A stretch of 64,000 nt of DNA, from contig NC_134138.1 in NCBI RefSeq assembly GCF_033958435.1, positions 5,468,001 through 5,532,000 on the forward strand, read 5' to 3'. Made by a program: the position numbers and the translations under genes. Positions 1 to 20,739 of this stretch are shown piece after piece. A model generated the notes under the pieces. That model saw only the letters and a program-made list of their open reading frames with translations. It did no database searches and was not told where the DNA came from. Numbering within the stretch: position 1 is the stretch's first letter; every line of letters begins with the position of its first letter. The stretch is from Carettochelys insculpta (Eukaryota; Chordata; Testudines; Carettochelyidae).

Positions 1-160
1 TGAGGGGTGAAGCCAGACCTCCGAGCTCCCAGTCATCTGGGCCCTGCCGGTTGGTGCAGAGTCCACAGTGATGGGCCCCACCACGACCCTTCAGCGGCCT
101 ACAGGGGGACCTGGTGGGCTCAGCCCTGGAAGCGCCAATCCTGGCTCGGGTGCCCCTCAC
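1..160 (-). other. TONSL intron sequence at the left edge
   Basis: This is intron downstream of the exon ending at 161, starting with a GTGAGG donor. I see no further TONSL exon in these bases; the LRR-encoding exons must lie beyond the left edge. Confidence 0.7.
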
Positions 161-9656
<9,496 letters not shown>

Positions 9657-10002
9657 CTGGAGCACTGGGGGGCCGGGGGGAGAGAAGAACATCAGAACCC
9701 GGTCAAGCTCCCACAGCCTGTCAGCATCAAACCCCTCTGGCGCAGAGTCATCGGCCCTCTAACTACGTGCCCAGCTCAGGGCAACAAATCACAACACGCA
9801 GGATTTCCAATTACCTCCACCACCATGGAATCTGACCCCCAGCCTGGCTGCATGCTCCCTGGGGGAGACAGGAGCTGAGTCCCAGACAGATGGACAGGAC
9901 TGTCGCAGGGTAGTCCAAACCCCCTCACCCCACACTGCCCAGACCCGTCTGGGAGCCTAGCTCAACGATCCCACCTATAAACAACCCTCTCTCTGGCCCC
10001 AC

Positions 10003-10446
10003 ATGTTGACCCACACACCCTCAGCCCCACCCACCTCCACCCCCTCTGACACCCTCCTGCCTCCCTGCCACACACAACTGCAATATCGCCTTCAAATCCC
10101 ACACCCCCTCTGCCCTTGCCACCCTATCACCCACCTGCCTCTGACTCCCCCCATCACCCAGCCCCCTCTGCTCCCCCATCACGCCCCAGATAGTGCACCC
10201 CCTTCGATCCCCCCATCACCCCACACCCCACTGCTCTGCCCCGCCCCCATCACCCCACCCCATCACTGCCCTGCTCCCTCTCATCACCCCACACCCCACT
10301 GCCCTGCCCTGCCCCCATCACCCCACCCCACCCCAAACCCCATCACTGCCCTGCTCCCCCTCACCTCCCATCACCCCACACCCCACTGCCCTGCCCCGTC
10401 CCCTCTCACCCCCCATCACCCCACACCCCGCCCCCTCTCACACACA
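10003..10446. repeat. C-rich CCCCATCACCCCAC minisatellite
   Basis: Irregular tandem units of roughly 14-30 bases built on CCCCATCACCCCACACCCCA, strongly C-rich on the plus strand. The long Pro/His/Ser open frames here are a by-product of the repeat. Confidence 0.8.
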
Positions 10447-10450
10447 CCCC

Positions 10451-10603
10451 CTAGAGCTGGAAGGGACCTCTGGAGGTCATCTCATCCAGTCCCCTGCCCT
10501 GGCATCAATTTGCCCCAATCCCTCACTGGCCTCCTCAAGGCTTGAGCTCACACCCCTAGGTTTAGTAGGCCAATGCTCAAACCCCTGAGCTATCTCCCCA
10601 CCC
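10451..10603 (-). mobile_element. tRNA-derived SINE (turtle Pol III type)
   Basis: Read on the minus strand, the head has a Pol III A box (TAGCTCAGGGG) and B box (GAGCTCAAGCC). The end is a CR1-like tail carrying the complement of GAGCTGGAAGGGACCTCTGG. This is the tortoise tRNA-Lys SINE layout. It is inserted between the C-rich minisatellite and the hAT relic. Confidence 0.75.
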
Positions 10604-10605
10604 TA

Positions 10606-11897
10606 ATTAACAGACGTTACTCATAACTTTAACTATAAAAATTATACGTGTACATAAATAGATTTTACAGGTCCAGGGGGTTATAACATTAAAAATGATA
10701 GGTCACAAGTCATTTTTTGTTCAAAACATTTCTGAGTTATTCATAGGTGTGTTCATAACCCTTTTTCCGTAAAGCGTGGGGGGATGGTCCGTCACAACAA
10801 TATGTTTAATCGACTCTCTGGGTAACTTTTTTAGTGCGTCAACAAAAGCAGAGAGAAGCAACTGATGTCCACAGTCAACAATCTTATCTGGTGGCTAAAC
10901 TGTGCTGCAGTCGGACAAATGCAAGGGCGAAATGACAGAACCCGGAAAAAAAAAGATTCGAAGGCTGTGCACTTTTAAAAATGAGTGGCTGCAACTCCCA
11001 GAGTATCAGAATTGGCTTATAAAGGCAAATGAAGACTCAGGATATTGTTCTATTTGTGATGTTCAATTCACAGTTAAGTTTGATTCTGTAAAAGCCGTCA
11101 AGCATCATGCAGAAACAAAGGGTCACAAAATCAAAGTACAAGGACAGGTGTGGTGTAATGCTAGCAATAAAGTCTCCGTAAAGAGTAACAATGCTGAAGA
11201 ACAACGCATATGCGCAGCTGAATTGCTTTTAACATATCCTGGAGTTAAACACTACCACAGCTACCGTTCTCAAGATTGTGGAAATAAACTGTACCCCTCC
11301 GTTTTCCCTGATTCCAAAATAGCCTCCAAAATTCACTGTGGAATGACAAAAGTAGAAGCTTTGATCGAGGCTGTATTAGCACCACATTCTTTAAAACTGG
11401 CTGTGCAAGACATTGGATCAGCACCTTTCTCAATCTCAGTGGATGCTTTTAATATAGGGAGCATGAAACTATTCTCAGTTGTCATCCAGTACTTCAATAA
11501 AGATAAGGGAATCTGCACATCACTCCTAGACTTTCTTGAAGATGCAGATGAAACATCAGAGGTGATTGTAAAGAACTTACGGAGTTGTCTTCAAAATGCC
11601 AGTCTGGTACAGAATAAAATTGTGGCACATGGAGAGAGAGATTTTGAAGAAAATGAGTCTGGTTTTGTGCACCTAAAACAAATGCTGGATTTACCAAACC
11701 TTGTACCAACACATTGCAGCACTCAGATAGTACACAATACAGCAAAGCATGGCTTGAGAATGCTCTCTTACGACGTAGAGTGTTTGGTCCTCAAGGTCTT
11801 CAGTGAAGTCTTTGCACTAGACGAGAATAACGGTGAACTTAAAGAGTTCTTTGATTTCATGAAGACAGACTATACAGAAATCTTACGCCAAGTACCA
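10606..11897 (+). mobile_element. hAT-family DNA transposon relic
   Basis: An AT-rich island, unlike its GC-rich flanks, with an untranslated left part (10,606-10,900) and then a transposase-like open frame. Similarity to the hAT family stops abruptly near 11,897 at DYTEILRQVP, so the C-terminal dimerisation domain and the right end are missing. I could not find a matching terminal inverted repeat or an 8-base target duplication. Confidence 0.7.
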
Positions 11898-12005
11898 AAG
11901 CCCTCAGCTCGCCGCCGTGGGGCCCTGCAGCTCTCCTCCGGCTGCACCCGCCCGCAGCAAGGCGAGCCTCCCCTGGCTGCAGAGAGCCCCCTGGGGCCGG
12001 GCTAG
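10902..12005 (+). CDS. Open frame of a truncated hAT-like transposase
   Basis: The frame has 367 codons without a stop. Residues about 45-78 hold a C-x2-C plus H-x5-H zinc finger (YCSICDVQF then HHAETKGHK). Around residue 175 SVDAFNIGSMKLFSVVIQYF matches the block carrying the first catalytic Asp of hAT RNase H-like transposases. HCSTQIVHNTAKHG and ELKEFFDFMK are also family motifs. The segment that should carry the second Asp is replaced by AHGERDFEENES, and the third acidic residue and the dimerisation region are absent. The last 35 or so codons are GC-rich flanking DNA. Transposition activity is therefore unlikely; survival of the frame could be youth or chance. Nothing shows that it is expressed. 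Confidence 0.6.
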   Translation: MLQSDKCKGEMTEPGKKKIRRLCTFKNEWLQLPEYQNWLIKANEDSGYCSICDVQFTVKFDSVKAVKHHAETKGHKIKVQGQVWCNASNKVSVKSNNAEEQRICAAELLLTYPGVKHYHSYRSQDCGNKLYPSVFPDSKIASKIHCGMTKVEALIEAVLAPHSLKLAVQDIGSAPFSISVDAFNIGSMKLFSVVIQYFNKDKGICTSLLDFLEDADETSEVIVKNLRSCLQNASLVQNKIVAHGERDFEENESGFVHLKQMLDLPNLVPTHCSTQIVHNTAKHGLRMLSYDVECLVLKVFSEVFALDENNGELKEFFDFMKTDYTEILRQVPKPSARRRGALQLSSGCTRPQQGEPPLAAESPLGPG

Positions 12006-13017
12006 GCCTGCCAGTCCTGGCCTGAGCACACCCCCAGCACCTCTGCCCTAGTCCTGCAGAGGCTTCATCCCTCTGCTTGGGCCAGGAGCAGCAGGCACGG
12101 GGGCTCCCTGCAAGCCGGTGAGGAGGGACCCGGGCGCAGGTCAGGGCGAGGCCCAGGGCCCGGCTGCATTACTCCTGGAGAGAAATTAAGGCAGATGAGC
12201 GCTGCCTCTTGCAGCCCCAGCTCTGGCCCACACAGGCCCTTTGCAACACAGCCCGTCAGCCCTATTGCCAGACCATCGCCCGTCCCCTCTGCCAGCTCCC
12301 CCCACCAGCCACCCCTGCTGTCCTGCCCGGAACCTGATTCTGCCCCCCCAAGGCAGGCCTTGGCATGGCTGGGCAGCCTGAGGCTGGCACTGGGCTGCCG
12401 GTATCTCCCAGCCGAGCCCACAGGAGGAAGCTGTCGATAGTGGGAGTCAGGGGACAGCTGCTGGGTGTTAAGGAGTTGTGGGCCCTGCTACTTAGAGAGA
12501 TGCACAACAGCCAGAGATGCAGCCGGAGCCTGCAGCCCCGGCCAGCTCGTGCAGAAGTACCGGGCAGCTGGAGCGCAATGGGGAAGGGGGGAGGCAGCGC
12601 TTTGCTCTGAGTCACAGTGGAAGGAAACCTCCACCTTGGCCCTGGGGGGGCCCCGATTCTGGAGCTGCAGCCCCAGTTGGGAGACGAGCTCCTTCCTGGC
12701 TGCCGGGAGGGACGTACCGGCTGGCCGGGCAGCACAGTCAGAGCAGTGGAGTTAAACGATACCTGCCCAACTCCCACCCTGTGGCACGGATCCGCCCGGG
12801 GCAGCAACGCAGAGCCGGGCTGTCTGAGGCTCCCAGGTCTGCAGGTCCAGCCAGCTCGGCCCCGCTAGGGCAATGCTGGGGCTCAGCGCCACGGGGGATG
12901 GTCCCTGGAGCAAGGGGCTCGTCCGGGGGAGGGTAAGAATTCTCTCAGCATTTCCGCCCACCAGCGCAGCGGCTAGTGCAGCTCCATATTACCAGCCCCC
13001 AGCCCAGGGACAGCCCT
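12006..13017. other. GC-rich stretch without recognised genes
   Basis: Overlapping open frames on both strands, typical of GC-rich noncoding sequence, with no familiar motif. TONSL exon 1 could lie in or beyond it, but no peptide like its N-terminus is visible. Confidence 0.5.
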
Positions 13018-13022
13018 AGGGA

Positions 13023-13540
13023 TGTGAGGGGGTCCCCAAGCTCTGCCCCCGGCCGCAGGCAGGAGTGTGATGGGGTTCAGGGTCCCCAAGCGCTGACCCC
13101 CAGCTGCAGGCAGGAGTGTAATGGGTTCAGGGGTCCCCAAGCTCTGCACCCCAGCCACAGGCAGGAGTGTGATGGGCTTCAGGGGTCCCCAAGCTCTGCC
13201 CCCCCGCTGCAGGCAGGAGTGTGATGGGCTTCAGGGGTCCCCAAGCGCTGCCCCCCAGCCGCAGGCAGGAGGGTGAGGGGTTCAGGGGTCCCCAAGCGCT
13301 GCCCCCCAGCCGCAGGCAGGAGGGTGAGTGGTTCAGGGGTCCCCAAGCTCTGCACCCCAGCCAGAGGCAGGAGTGTGATGGGCTTCAGGGGTCCCCAAGC
13401 TCTGCCCCCCAGCCACAGGCAGGAGTGTGATGGGCTTCAGGGGTCCCCAAGCTCTGGCCCCCCCCGCTGCAGGCAGGAGTGTGATGGGTTCAGGGGTCCC
13501 CAAGCTCTGCCCCCCGGCCGCAGGCAGGAGTGACTCAGCA
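13023..13540. repeat. 52-bp minisatellite expanded from a Gypsy LTR
   Basis: About ten head-to-tail units of roughly 52 bases, each holding TTCAGGGGTCCCCAAGC and GCAGGCAGGAGTGTGATGGG. Other copies of the same LTR (46,878; 58,101; 15,987) contain this segment once. The array is therefore a local amplification inside the 3' LTR, not a separate satellite. Confidence 0.9.
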
Positions 13541-16335
13541 GGTGGAATGGGCATTTTGTGTCGCCAGAGGCCCAGCTCAGCACAGTGGGGTCCATGCAGC
13601 CGGCAGACAGTCATTCCAGCCGGTCCTGGGGAGAGGAGCCCTCCACACCACGGCCTCAGTTCCCCCTTTGTTCCTCTCCTCCAGTCCAGGCTAACTGCCC
13701 CCCACTAACTGCCGTGTCTAATTCACACCCAGCCAGGCTCCTCCCTGGCTGTGGTCGGCCCAGGGTGTTACCTGGCAGCTTAGGCTACAGCCGCAGGGGT
13801 CATCCCCGGCCCGTGGGAGCTGCTGGGCCTGTCACTCACACATCCACCCCCCCACAGCACATCGCCCCCCCCTTCCAGACCAAGCTGAGCAGGGTCACTC
13901 AGCCAGGGAGCTGGGGAAGTTTGGGCCCTGCGCCCTGGGGTTAAACATCAATTGAGCCAGCGGCGCTCCCCTTCGCTGGGGCCTGCCTCCCTGACGTCCT
14001 GCAGGAGCTGATCCACCTTGTCTGGTGGCTGGACGACATTGGGGGCCAGGCCAGCCCAGCTCCCCCCGCGGTCACACCAGCCCCTCCTCTTCCCTTGGGC
14101 TCTGCCCAGGGGCTCCCTAGGCAGGCCCATGAGCTCTGCAAGCCGTTCCCGGAAAGCCAGGATGTCCTCCACCCCCCACTGTCCACCCAGGGGAGCCCCC
14201 CCAACTCTCTCAGCAAGCCCAGGGGTTCCCTCCCCCTTCTGCACCACAGCTTAGGTGGGGGGGAAGCTGGTGGGCCCTTGGGGTCCCTGGGTGCAAACAG
14301 CAGGTGGCACAAGTGCTCCTCACAGTCCTGAGATGCCGGAGGCCTTTATGCAGCGGCACCCCTTCTCCACATCCCAAGGAACCTTCCCAGCAGCCCGTGG
14401 GGCCGGGACTAATGCCCCAAGGCCCAGGCAAGCCAGATCCCTGGTTTCCCCCACCTGCACCGGAGCAGGGTGGACATGAAGTCAGCCCCTTGGTTGCTGA
14501 GGACCTCCTGGGGGGACCCAACCCTGCTGGAAATGGCCAGCAGAAAGTCTGCTGCCGTGTCCACCTTGGGAGGGCAGAGTCAGGCCCCACCTGGGTGTAT
14601 TTCTTCCCCAGCTGGGTTGCCTTGCCAGTGGGCCCCACTGTATCTATCGCTACCTTCTGGGAGGGCTCCTCGGGTGGGCAGATGCCTCAGGGCAGCTTTC
14701 CCCAGCCCCTGGCAGGAGCTGCAGGTCTGGCAGTCCCACTGCACGCCCGCAAATGTCCCTGGCCAATGAAAGGTCTGAAGCAGCCTCAACAGGGGGTGCC
14801 TCGGGCGATACCTTTGGGGAACCAGCAGCAGCTGCTGCTGGACACCCCGCCCCCCCCGATTCTCCTTTCTCCAGGACTCTCCTTCATGCTCAGCCCAGCT
14901 GTCCGTGAAGTCATCTGCCAGCTCCTCCGCGCTGAGAGAGTCCTCTGGCCGCGCTGTGAGAGTCCTCTGGCTGAGACACACTCCATGGAACCGTTCCAGG
15001 ACACATGGACCATCAGCTTAACCAGGTCCTCTACAGTCTGGGCTCCCATCCCACACACCCCCTTGCCGTAGTTCTGTGGCAGACGGGAGGCCAGGTCTGC
15101 ACAGGTCTCCTCCGGCCCCTTCTATGCCTCCTGGAACAACTTCTTGTACATCTCGGGGCTCAGCGTGAATTTATGCAGCAGGGCCTGTTGGTAGTGCTCA
15201 GGCTGCAGCCCCTCCAGCACCTCTGAGCCAGCCGGGGGTGAGCTTCTGGAGCCATTCCACTGAGGGTACCTGGTTCAACTTGCACGTTCACTCAAAGGAG
15301 GTAAGAAACCCATCCAGGTCCCCCCGCATCCTTATGCTGGGCCAGCACGTGCATCTCTAAGTGACCCCCAGTCCCAGGCCTCCTGGCCCTCTCGCTGCTC
15401 ACTGCCTCTGGGCTTCTCAGCTCCCCCAAGGCCCGCTCATGCTGCCGCTCTCTCATCATAGAGCTCCTTCTCCTGGTCCTCCCATTCCTCCAGCCATACC
15501 TTGATCTCCAGCCGTGGCACATCTGCCGAGAGGGACCCCGCCCCGGGTGAACCCCTGCTAGAGGAGTGTGGCCCGGTGGCCACCGCATCGGTCTGGCAGA
15601 GTTCTGGCCCCCATGCTGCCTGAGGGTGACGCTCACAGGGTATAACCAGCTACTCCATACCTGGACCACATCCAGGTCCCAGGACCGGTCATTCTCTTCC
15701 AACTGGGCAATCAGCTAGGCCTTGGTTGCCTTCCCCACAGTCAGACCCTTCTCTCTGCACAGCCACACAAGGGCTGCCTTCAGGAGTTGGGTGTAATCCA
15801 TCTCCCCACTGTTCCCTGGGGTGCTGACTCGCCAGCCGACACTGCAGCACCCCATGACTCCCCAAAATTGCTTTGTTCTGCCTCCAGCACCCCAACTCTT
15901 ATACACCTCCATCCTTCTACTGCACCCCGTCACTTCCTGCTGGAAGCCCATCTGCAGGCGCAGTACATCCCACCGCTGTCACCAGCTGTGATCGGGTTCG
16001 GGGTCCCAAGCACTGTACCTCAACTGCAGCCAAGTGGCTCTTGCTCAGCAGGGAGAACGAGGGTTTTATTAGTTAACAGAGACACAGCGCAGCACAGAGG
16101 TGTCAGTACAGCCGGCAGAGACATCCTGGGAAAGGGAGGCCTGAGGCGAGACCCCTAAGACAGGACCTTGGTTCCCCAACCATTGTTTCTCTCCTCCAGT
16201 CCATGTTAACTGCCTTCCCACAACCCCCGCCCCAACTGCCCATCTGCCACTAATTCAAAACCAGCTGGGCTCCACCCCACTGTTCGGGGACAATTACCAC
16301 CTGATAACTTAGGATACAGCCAGCAGGGGATCTGG
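13023..16335 (-). mobile_element. Internally deleted Ty3/Gypsy retrotransposon with SCAN-like gag
   Basis: Minus-strand element with LTRs at about 15,987-16,335 (5') and 13,023-13,855 (3'). The internal start reads GGTGACAGCGGTGGGAT. Fragments follow in order. First is gag N-terminus (15,951-15,680: LLKAALVWLCREKGLTVGKA, then LIAQLEENDRS). Next is an acidic gag linker, then a SCAN-like capsid segment (about 15,230-14,860). Then come the integrase zinc-binding region (about 14,850-14,640: LVPQRYRPRHPLL, FHWPGTFAGVQWDCQTC) and the integrase C-terminal part (about 14,210-13,950: FRERLAELMGLPREPLGRAQ). No reverse transcriptase is visible. Frameshifts break all frames, so it is inactive. Confidence 0.8.
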
Positions 16336-16339
16336 CATT

Positions 16340-17900
16340 TTCCAGCCCTTTATTTCTACACCTCCTTAGTCATCTGTCCAAGTTTCCACTTCTCATACCC
16401 ATCCTTTCTGAGTATAAGCTGACCAAGGATTTCCATGGTAAGCCAACCTGGTTGCCTACCAGATTTGCGTTTCTTACTGCACGTCGGGGTTGTTTGTTCC
16501 TGTGCCTTCAGTAAGACTTCTTTAAAATACTTCCAGTTCTCCTGTGCCCCTTTCCCTTTCATCTTCATTTCCCAGGAGATCCTGCCTATCAGTTCTCTCA
16601 GGGAGTCGAAGTCTGCTCTCCTGAAATCAAGGGTCTCTGTTTTACTGCTCTCCTTTCTTCCTTTTGTCAGGATCCTGAAATCCACCATCTCATGGTCTCT
16701 GTAGTCCAGGTTGCCACCCACTTCTACTTCTCCTGCTAGTTCCTCCCTGTTTGTGAGCAGCAGCTCAAGCTGTGCATGGCCCCTGGTTGGTTCCTTCAGC
16801 ACTTGTACCAAGAAGTTATCCCCAACGTTCTCCAAAAACTTCCTGGATTCTCTGTGTGCTGCTGTACTGGTCTCCCAACAAATGTCCGGATGATTAAAGT
16901 CTCCCTTGAGAACCAGGGCCTGGAATTTGGAAGCTTCTCTTAGCTGTCTGAAGAAATCCTCCTTCGTCTCAGCCTCTGATCTGGTGGCCTTTAGCAGACA
17001 CCAACCACAACATCACCTCTGTTGCTTCCGCGTCTAAGCTCAACCCAAAGATTCTCAACTGGCTTTTATCCCTCCATATACTGGAGCTCTGAGCCATCAT
17101 GCTGCTCCCACACATGGAGCTCAACGCCTCCTCCTTTTCCCCCCAGCCTGTCCTTCCTGAGCAGTTTATACCTTTCCATGACCGTGCTCCAGTTATGTGA
17201 GTCATCCCACCACGTCTCCGTTCTTCCAGTCACCTCATACTCCTTTGACTCTGCCAGGGCCTCTAATTTCTCCTGTTTGTTTCCCAGGCTTCTCGCATTC
17301 CTGTACAAACACCTGAGACAATTTGCTGATTGGCCGACTTTCTCCTTTCGAACGAGTGGTCGTCCTTTGTTATTCCTCCTTCCTTCCCCACTTACCTCAG
17401 GGCTTGTGTCACCGTCCCCGAACAAAGCTGTTGGCTGTAAGGGGGAAGGCGTGGGCCCCAGGGGGCTCTGTTGGGGGCTGTGTACCTCAAGGGGCTCTGC
17501 TGGGAGTCCTGGCAGGGAGGGACGCATCTGTCGTGCGTAGCTCTCTCTGCACCAGGCCAACCAGCAGGGCCAGTCTGTTCTCTAGAGCACAAAGGGCCGC
17601 TGGATTTTCACAACTGTTTTCAAAGCAGCCAGCCAGCTTGGCCTTGAGAAGGCTGCGTATCAGAGAAAGCAGGTCCCACCTCTCCAACACCCTGGCACCC
17701 ATGCCAGGAAACACAGAGAGTGGCCACAAGACCGAGAACAACATTTATGGGACCTTGTCCCCCCCAAGAGAGCACCATGAGCCAGCTCCAATACTTTACA
17801 GAAAAGGCAAAACTCACATGTACAAATCCCCCAGCCCTCCTCTTGAGCCATTTCAAACCACAGAAAACAGCAATACCTGTAAAATGCTCAGTGGAGTCTG
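16340..17900 (-). mobile_element. CR1 LINE 5' region: leader and endonuclease part of ORF2
   Basis: Minus-strand fragments read, from 17,400 down, YRNARSLGNKQEKLEAL, ETWWDDSHNWS, RYKLLRKDR and GGGVELHVWE (apurinic endonuclease). They then read DNFLVQVLKEPTRG, LELLLTNREELAGEVEVGG and DHEMVDFRI down to 16,356. The 17,490-17,740 part (CENPAALCALENRLALLVGL) is the CR1 5' portion and recurs on the plus strand at 46,230-46,460. The reverse transcriptase is missing and several frame breaks make it inactive. Confidence 0.85.
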
Positions 17901-17998
17901 ATACTCACAGAGCTTAGAGCTAATAAACAAACCTCCATTGCAACTGCTTCTGAAAAGTAAAACAGGTTCTCGTACAGAACCAGACTCACCCACACTTC

Positions 17999-18403
17999 GG
18001 CCGTGTCTACACGTGCCCCAAACTTCGAAATGGCCACGCAAATGGCCATTTTGAAGTTTACTAACGAAGCACTGAAATGCAAACGCAGCGCTTCGTTAGC
18101 GTGCGGGCGGCAGCGGCGCCTCCAAATTAACGTGCCTTGCAGCCCGCGGCGCGTCCCGACAGGGCTCCTTTCCGCAAGGACCCCGCCCGCTTCAAAGTCC
18201 CATTATTCGCATCAACTTTGGAAAAGGAGCCCCAAGCCCCGCCTGGCCGCGCCGCGCGGCAGTAAGGCACGTTAATTTCCAAGCACTGCTGAACCCCACA
18301 CGCTAACGAGACACTGAACAGCCATTTCAGCGTTCAACTAATAAACCTCGAAATGACCATTTGCAGGCTCATTTTGCAGGTTGGGGCACGTGCAGACGTA
18401 GCC
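17999..18403. repeat. Palindromic inverted-repeat element, type 2
   Basis: Starts GGCCGTGTCTACACGTGCCCC and ends in the complement GGGGCACGTGCAGACGTAGCC. Both arms carry AAACTTCGAAATGGCC-like blocks. It is a decayed copy of the near-perfect palindrome at 40,881-41,316. Confidence 0.85.
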
Positions 18404-18419
18404 TTTTTTTTAATTATTG

Positions 18420-18965
18420 AAGTCTGGACACCAGTGATGCTTCTATTGCATTCATCGGTATCCAGACTTGTTTAGCTGTTCGGCAGCCTGGAGACAGGGC
18501 TCAATTCCTCAACACTCCAGCTCATGGCAACCAAAAATTCACTCAACTTGAGGCTGCGTGAATCAGGAATCGACCGTACATGGCTTGGCCAACAGACGTT
18601 TTAGCATATAGGCGTCTTCCTCAGCCTGGGACAGAGTTTGGGGGTTGACTTGTTGATATGTGTGTGTAAGGAATGTGCCAGCAGGAGCTCAGGACTGGGA
18701 AAGGCTTTAGGGCCTGTGTGCTTCAGAGCTTATTTGCATGAAAATCTAAATAGATGCATATGTAATACCCTCTCAACAAAGTCTGATGGGAGCAGGTGAA
18801 GCTGTGAGGTTTCATCTCTTGTCATGAGCATGTTCTTGTAAAGTCACAATTTATGCTATGATGCATGTAAGAAATGTGGGTTCTCACCCATGCTTGAAGT
18901 TGTTGTGGACTCTAGGGTAGTCACCGTTACTGCTAAAGGTATGGGTTGCACAGGGATCCCTGGGG
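18420..18965 (+). repeat. Unidentified dispersed repeat R2, copy 1
   Basis: It shares its whole length with 30,770-31,420 (same strand) and with 36,925-37,900 (opposite strand). Landmarks are CAGCCTGGGACAGAGTTTGG, ATTTGCATGAAAATCTAAAT and TGCTTGAAG near the right end. It has no open frame. It could be an LTR or part of a larger element; I cannot name it. Confidence 0.7.
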
Positions 18966-19142
18966 GGTGTCCATCCTTCAAGCTTATTGATATACAGTAA
19001 ACTTTGCTAGTTTTTACTCTAGCAAAATAAAAACCGCTCAGGGGGTGGTTGTTTGAGTTTTAGCCATGTAGTTTCTTAGATGTTAATCTCTTAGACACAG
19101 CTTTTTTGGGGAAAAAAAATCTGTGTAGTTTTAACTGACTTT

Positions 19143-19852
19143 GGCTACGTCTACACGTGCACGCTACATCGAAATAGCTAATTTCGAAGTAGCCACATCG
19201 AAACAGCCTATTTCGATGAATAACGTCTACACGTCCTCCAGGGCTGGCAACGTCGATGTTCAACTTCGACGTTGCTCAGCCCAACATCGAAATAGGCGCA
19301 GCAAGGGAACGTCTACACGCCAAAGTAGCACACATCGAAATAAGGGAGCCAGGCACAGCTGCAGACAGGGTCACGGGGCGGACTCAACAGCAAGTCGCTC
19401 CCTTAAAGGGCCCCTCCCAGACACACTTTCATTAAACAGTGCAAGATACACAGAGCCAACAACTAGTTGCAGACCCTGTATATGCAGCACGGACCCCCAG
19501 CTGCAGCAGCAGCAGCCAGAAGCCCTGGGCTAAGGGCTGCTGCACACGGTGACCACAGAGCCCCGCAAGGGCTGGAGAGAGAGTATCTCTCAACCCTCCA
19601 GCTGATGGCCGCCATGGAGGACCCCGCTATTTCGATGTTGCGGGACGCGGATCGTCTACACGTCCCTACTTCGATGTTGAACGTCGAAGTAGGGCGCTAT
19701 TCCCATCCCCTCATGGGGTTAGCAACTTCGACGTCTCGCCGCCTAACGTCGGTTTCCACTTCGAAATAGCGCCCAACACGTGTAGCCGCGACGGGCACTA
19801 TTTCGAAGTTACTGCCGCTACTTCGAAGTAGCATGCACGTGTAGACGCAGCC
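19143..19852 (+). mobile_element. 710-bp inverted-repeat DNA element, type 1, tandem copy 1
   Basis: Ends are GGCTACGTCTACACGTGCACG and its complement CGTGCACGTGTAGACGCAGCC-like, with TTCGAAGTAG-rich subterminal repeats. The unique centre (CTTAAAGGGCCCCTCCCAGA, then a CAG/GCAGC run) looks promoter-like. It is flanked by TTT on both sides (19140-19142, 19853-19855). The 3-base target duplication suggests a PIF/Harbinger-type nonautonomous element, but no transposase is here to prove it. Confidence 0.8.
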
Positions 19853-19855
19853 TTT

Positions 19856-20565
19856 GGCTACGTCTACACTTGCACCCAACTTCGAAATGGCTTATTTCGA
19901 TGTTGTGACCTCGAAATAGTCTATTTCGATGAATAACGTCTACACGTCCTCCAGGGCCGGCAACGTCGATGTTCAACTTCGACGTTGCTCAGCCCAACAT
20001 CGAAATAGGCACAGCGAGGGAACGTCTACACGCCAAAGTAGCACACATCGAAATAAGGGAGCCAGGCACAGCTGCAGACAGGGTCACGGGGCGGACTCAA
20101 CAGCAAGTCGCTCCCTTAAAGGGCCCCTCCCAGACACACTTTCATTAAACAGTGCAAGATACACAGAGCCAACAACTAGTTGCAGACCCTGTATATGCAG
20201 CACGGACCCCCAGCTGCAGCAGCAGCAGCCAGAAGCCCTGGGCTAAGGGCTGCTGCCCACAGTGACCACAGAGCCCCGCAAGGGCTGGAGAGAGAGCATC
20301 TCTCAACCCCCCAGCTGATGGCCACCATGGAGGACCCCGCTATTTTGATGTTGCGGGACGCGGATCGTCTACACGTCCCTACTTCGATGTTGAACGTCGA
20401 AGTAGGGCGCTATTCCCATCCCCTCATGGGGTTAGCGACTTCGACGTCTCGCCGCCTAACGTCGATTTCAACTTCGAAATAGCGCCCAAAACGTGTAGAC
20501 GTGACGGGCGCTATTTCGAAGTTACTGCCGCTACTTCGAAGTAGCGTGCACGTGTAGACGCAGCC
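19856..20565 (+). mobile_element. 710-bp inverted-repeat DNA element, type 1, tandem copy 2
   Basis: It has exactly the same length as the preceding copy and differs at only a modest number of bases. It is separated from it by a single TTT, and TTT follows again at 20566-20568. Confidence 0.85.
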
Positions 20566-20739
20566 TTTTTTTCTTTTTGGTTGTGAGTTTTTAAAATATG
20601 TGGGGTTTCTTCAGAAACCCGTTTTATTAAAACCAGCTGAAAAACTCAACTTACAAGAAAAAAAAAAAGGCAACACACATTTTAAAGGTTCCTTAGTAAG
20701 CTTCCAAGTGGCTAGTGCATGTAATATTTGGTAGAAAAA

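Noticed and set aside
10003..10588. Proline/histidine-rich 180-codon frame
   Set aside because: Low-complexity C-rich minisatellite running into a SINE; no start context or splice structure.
13023..13540. CRISPR-like regular repeat
   Set aside because: Units are contiguous without unique spacers, in a vertebrate genome, and derive from an LTR.
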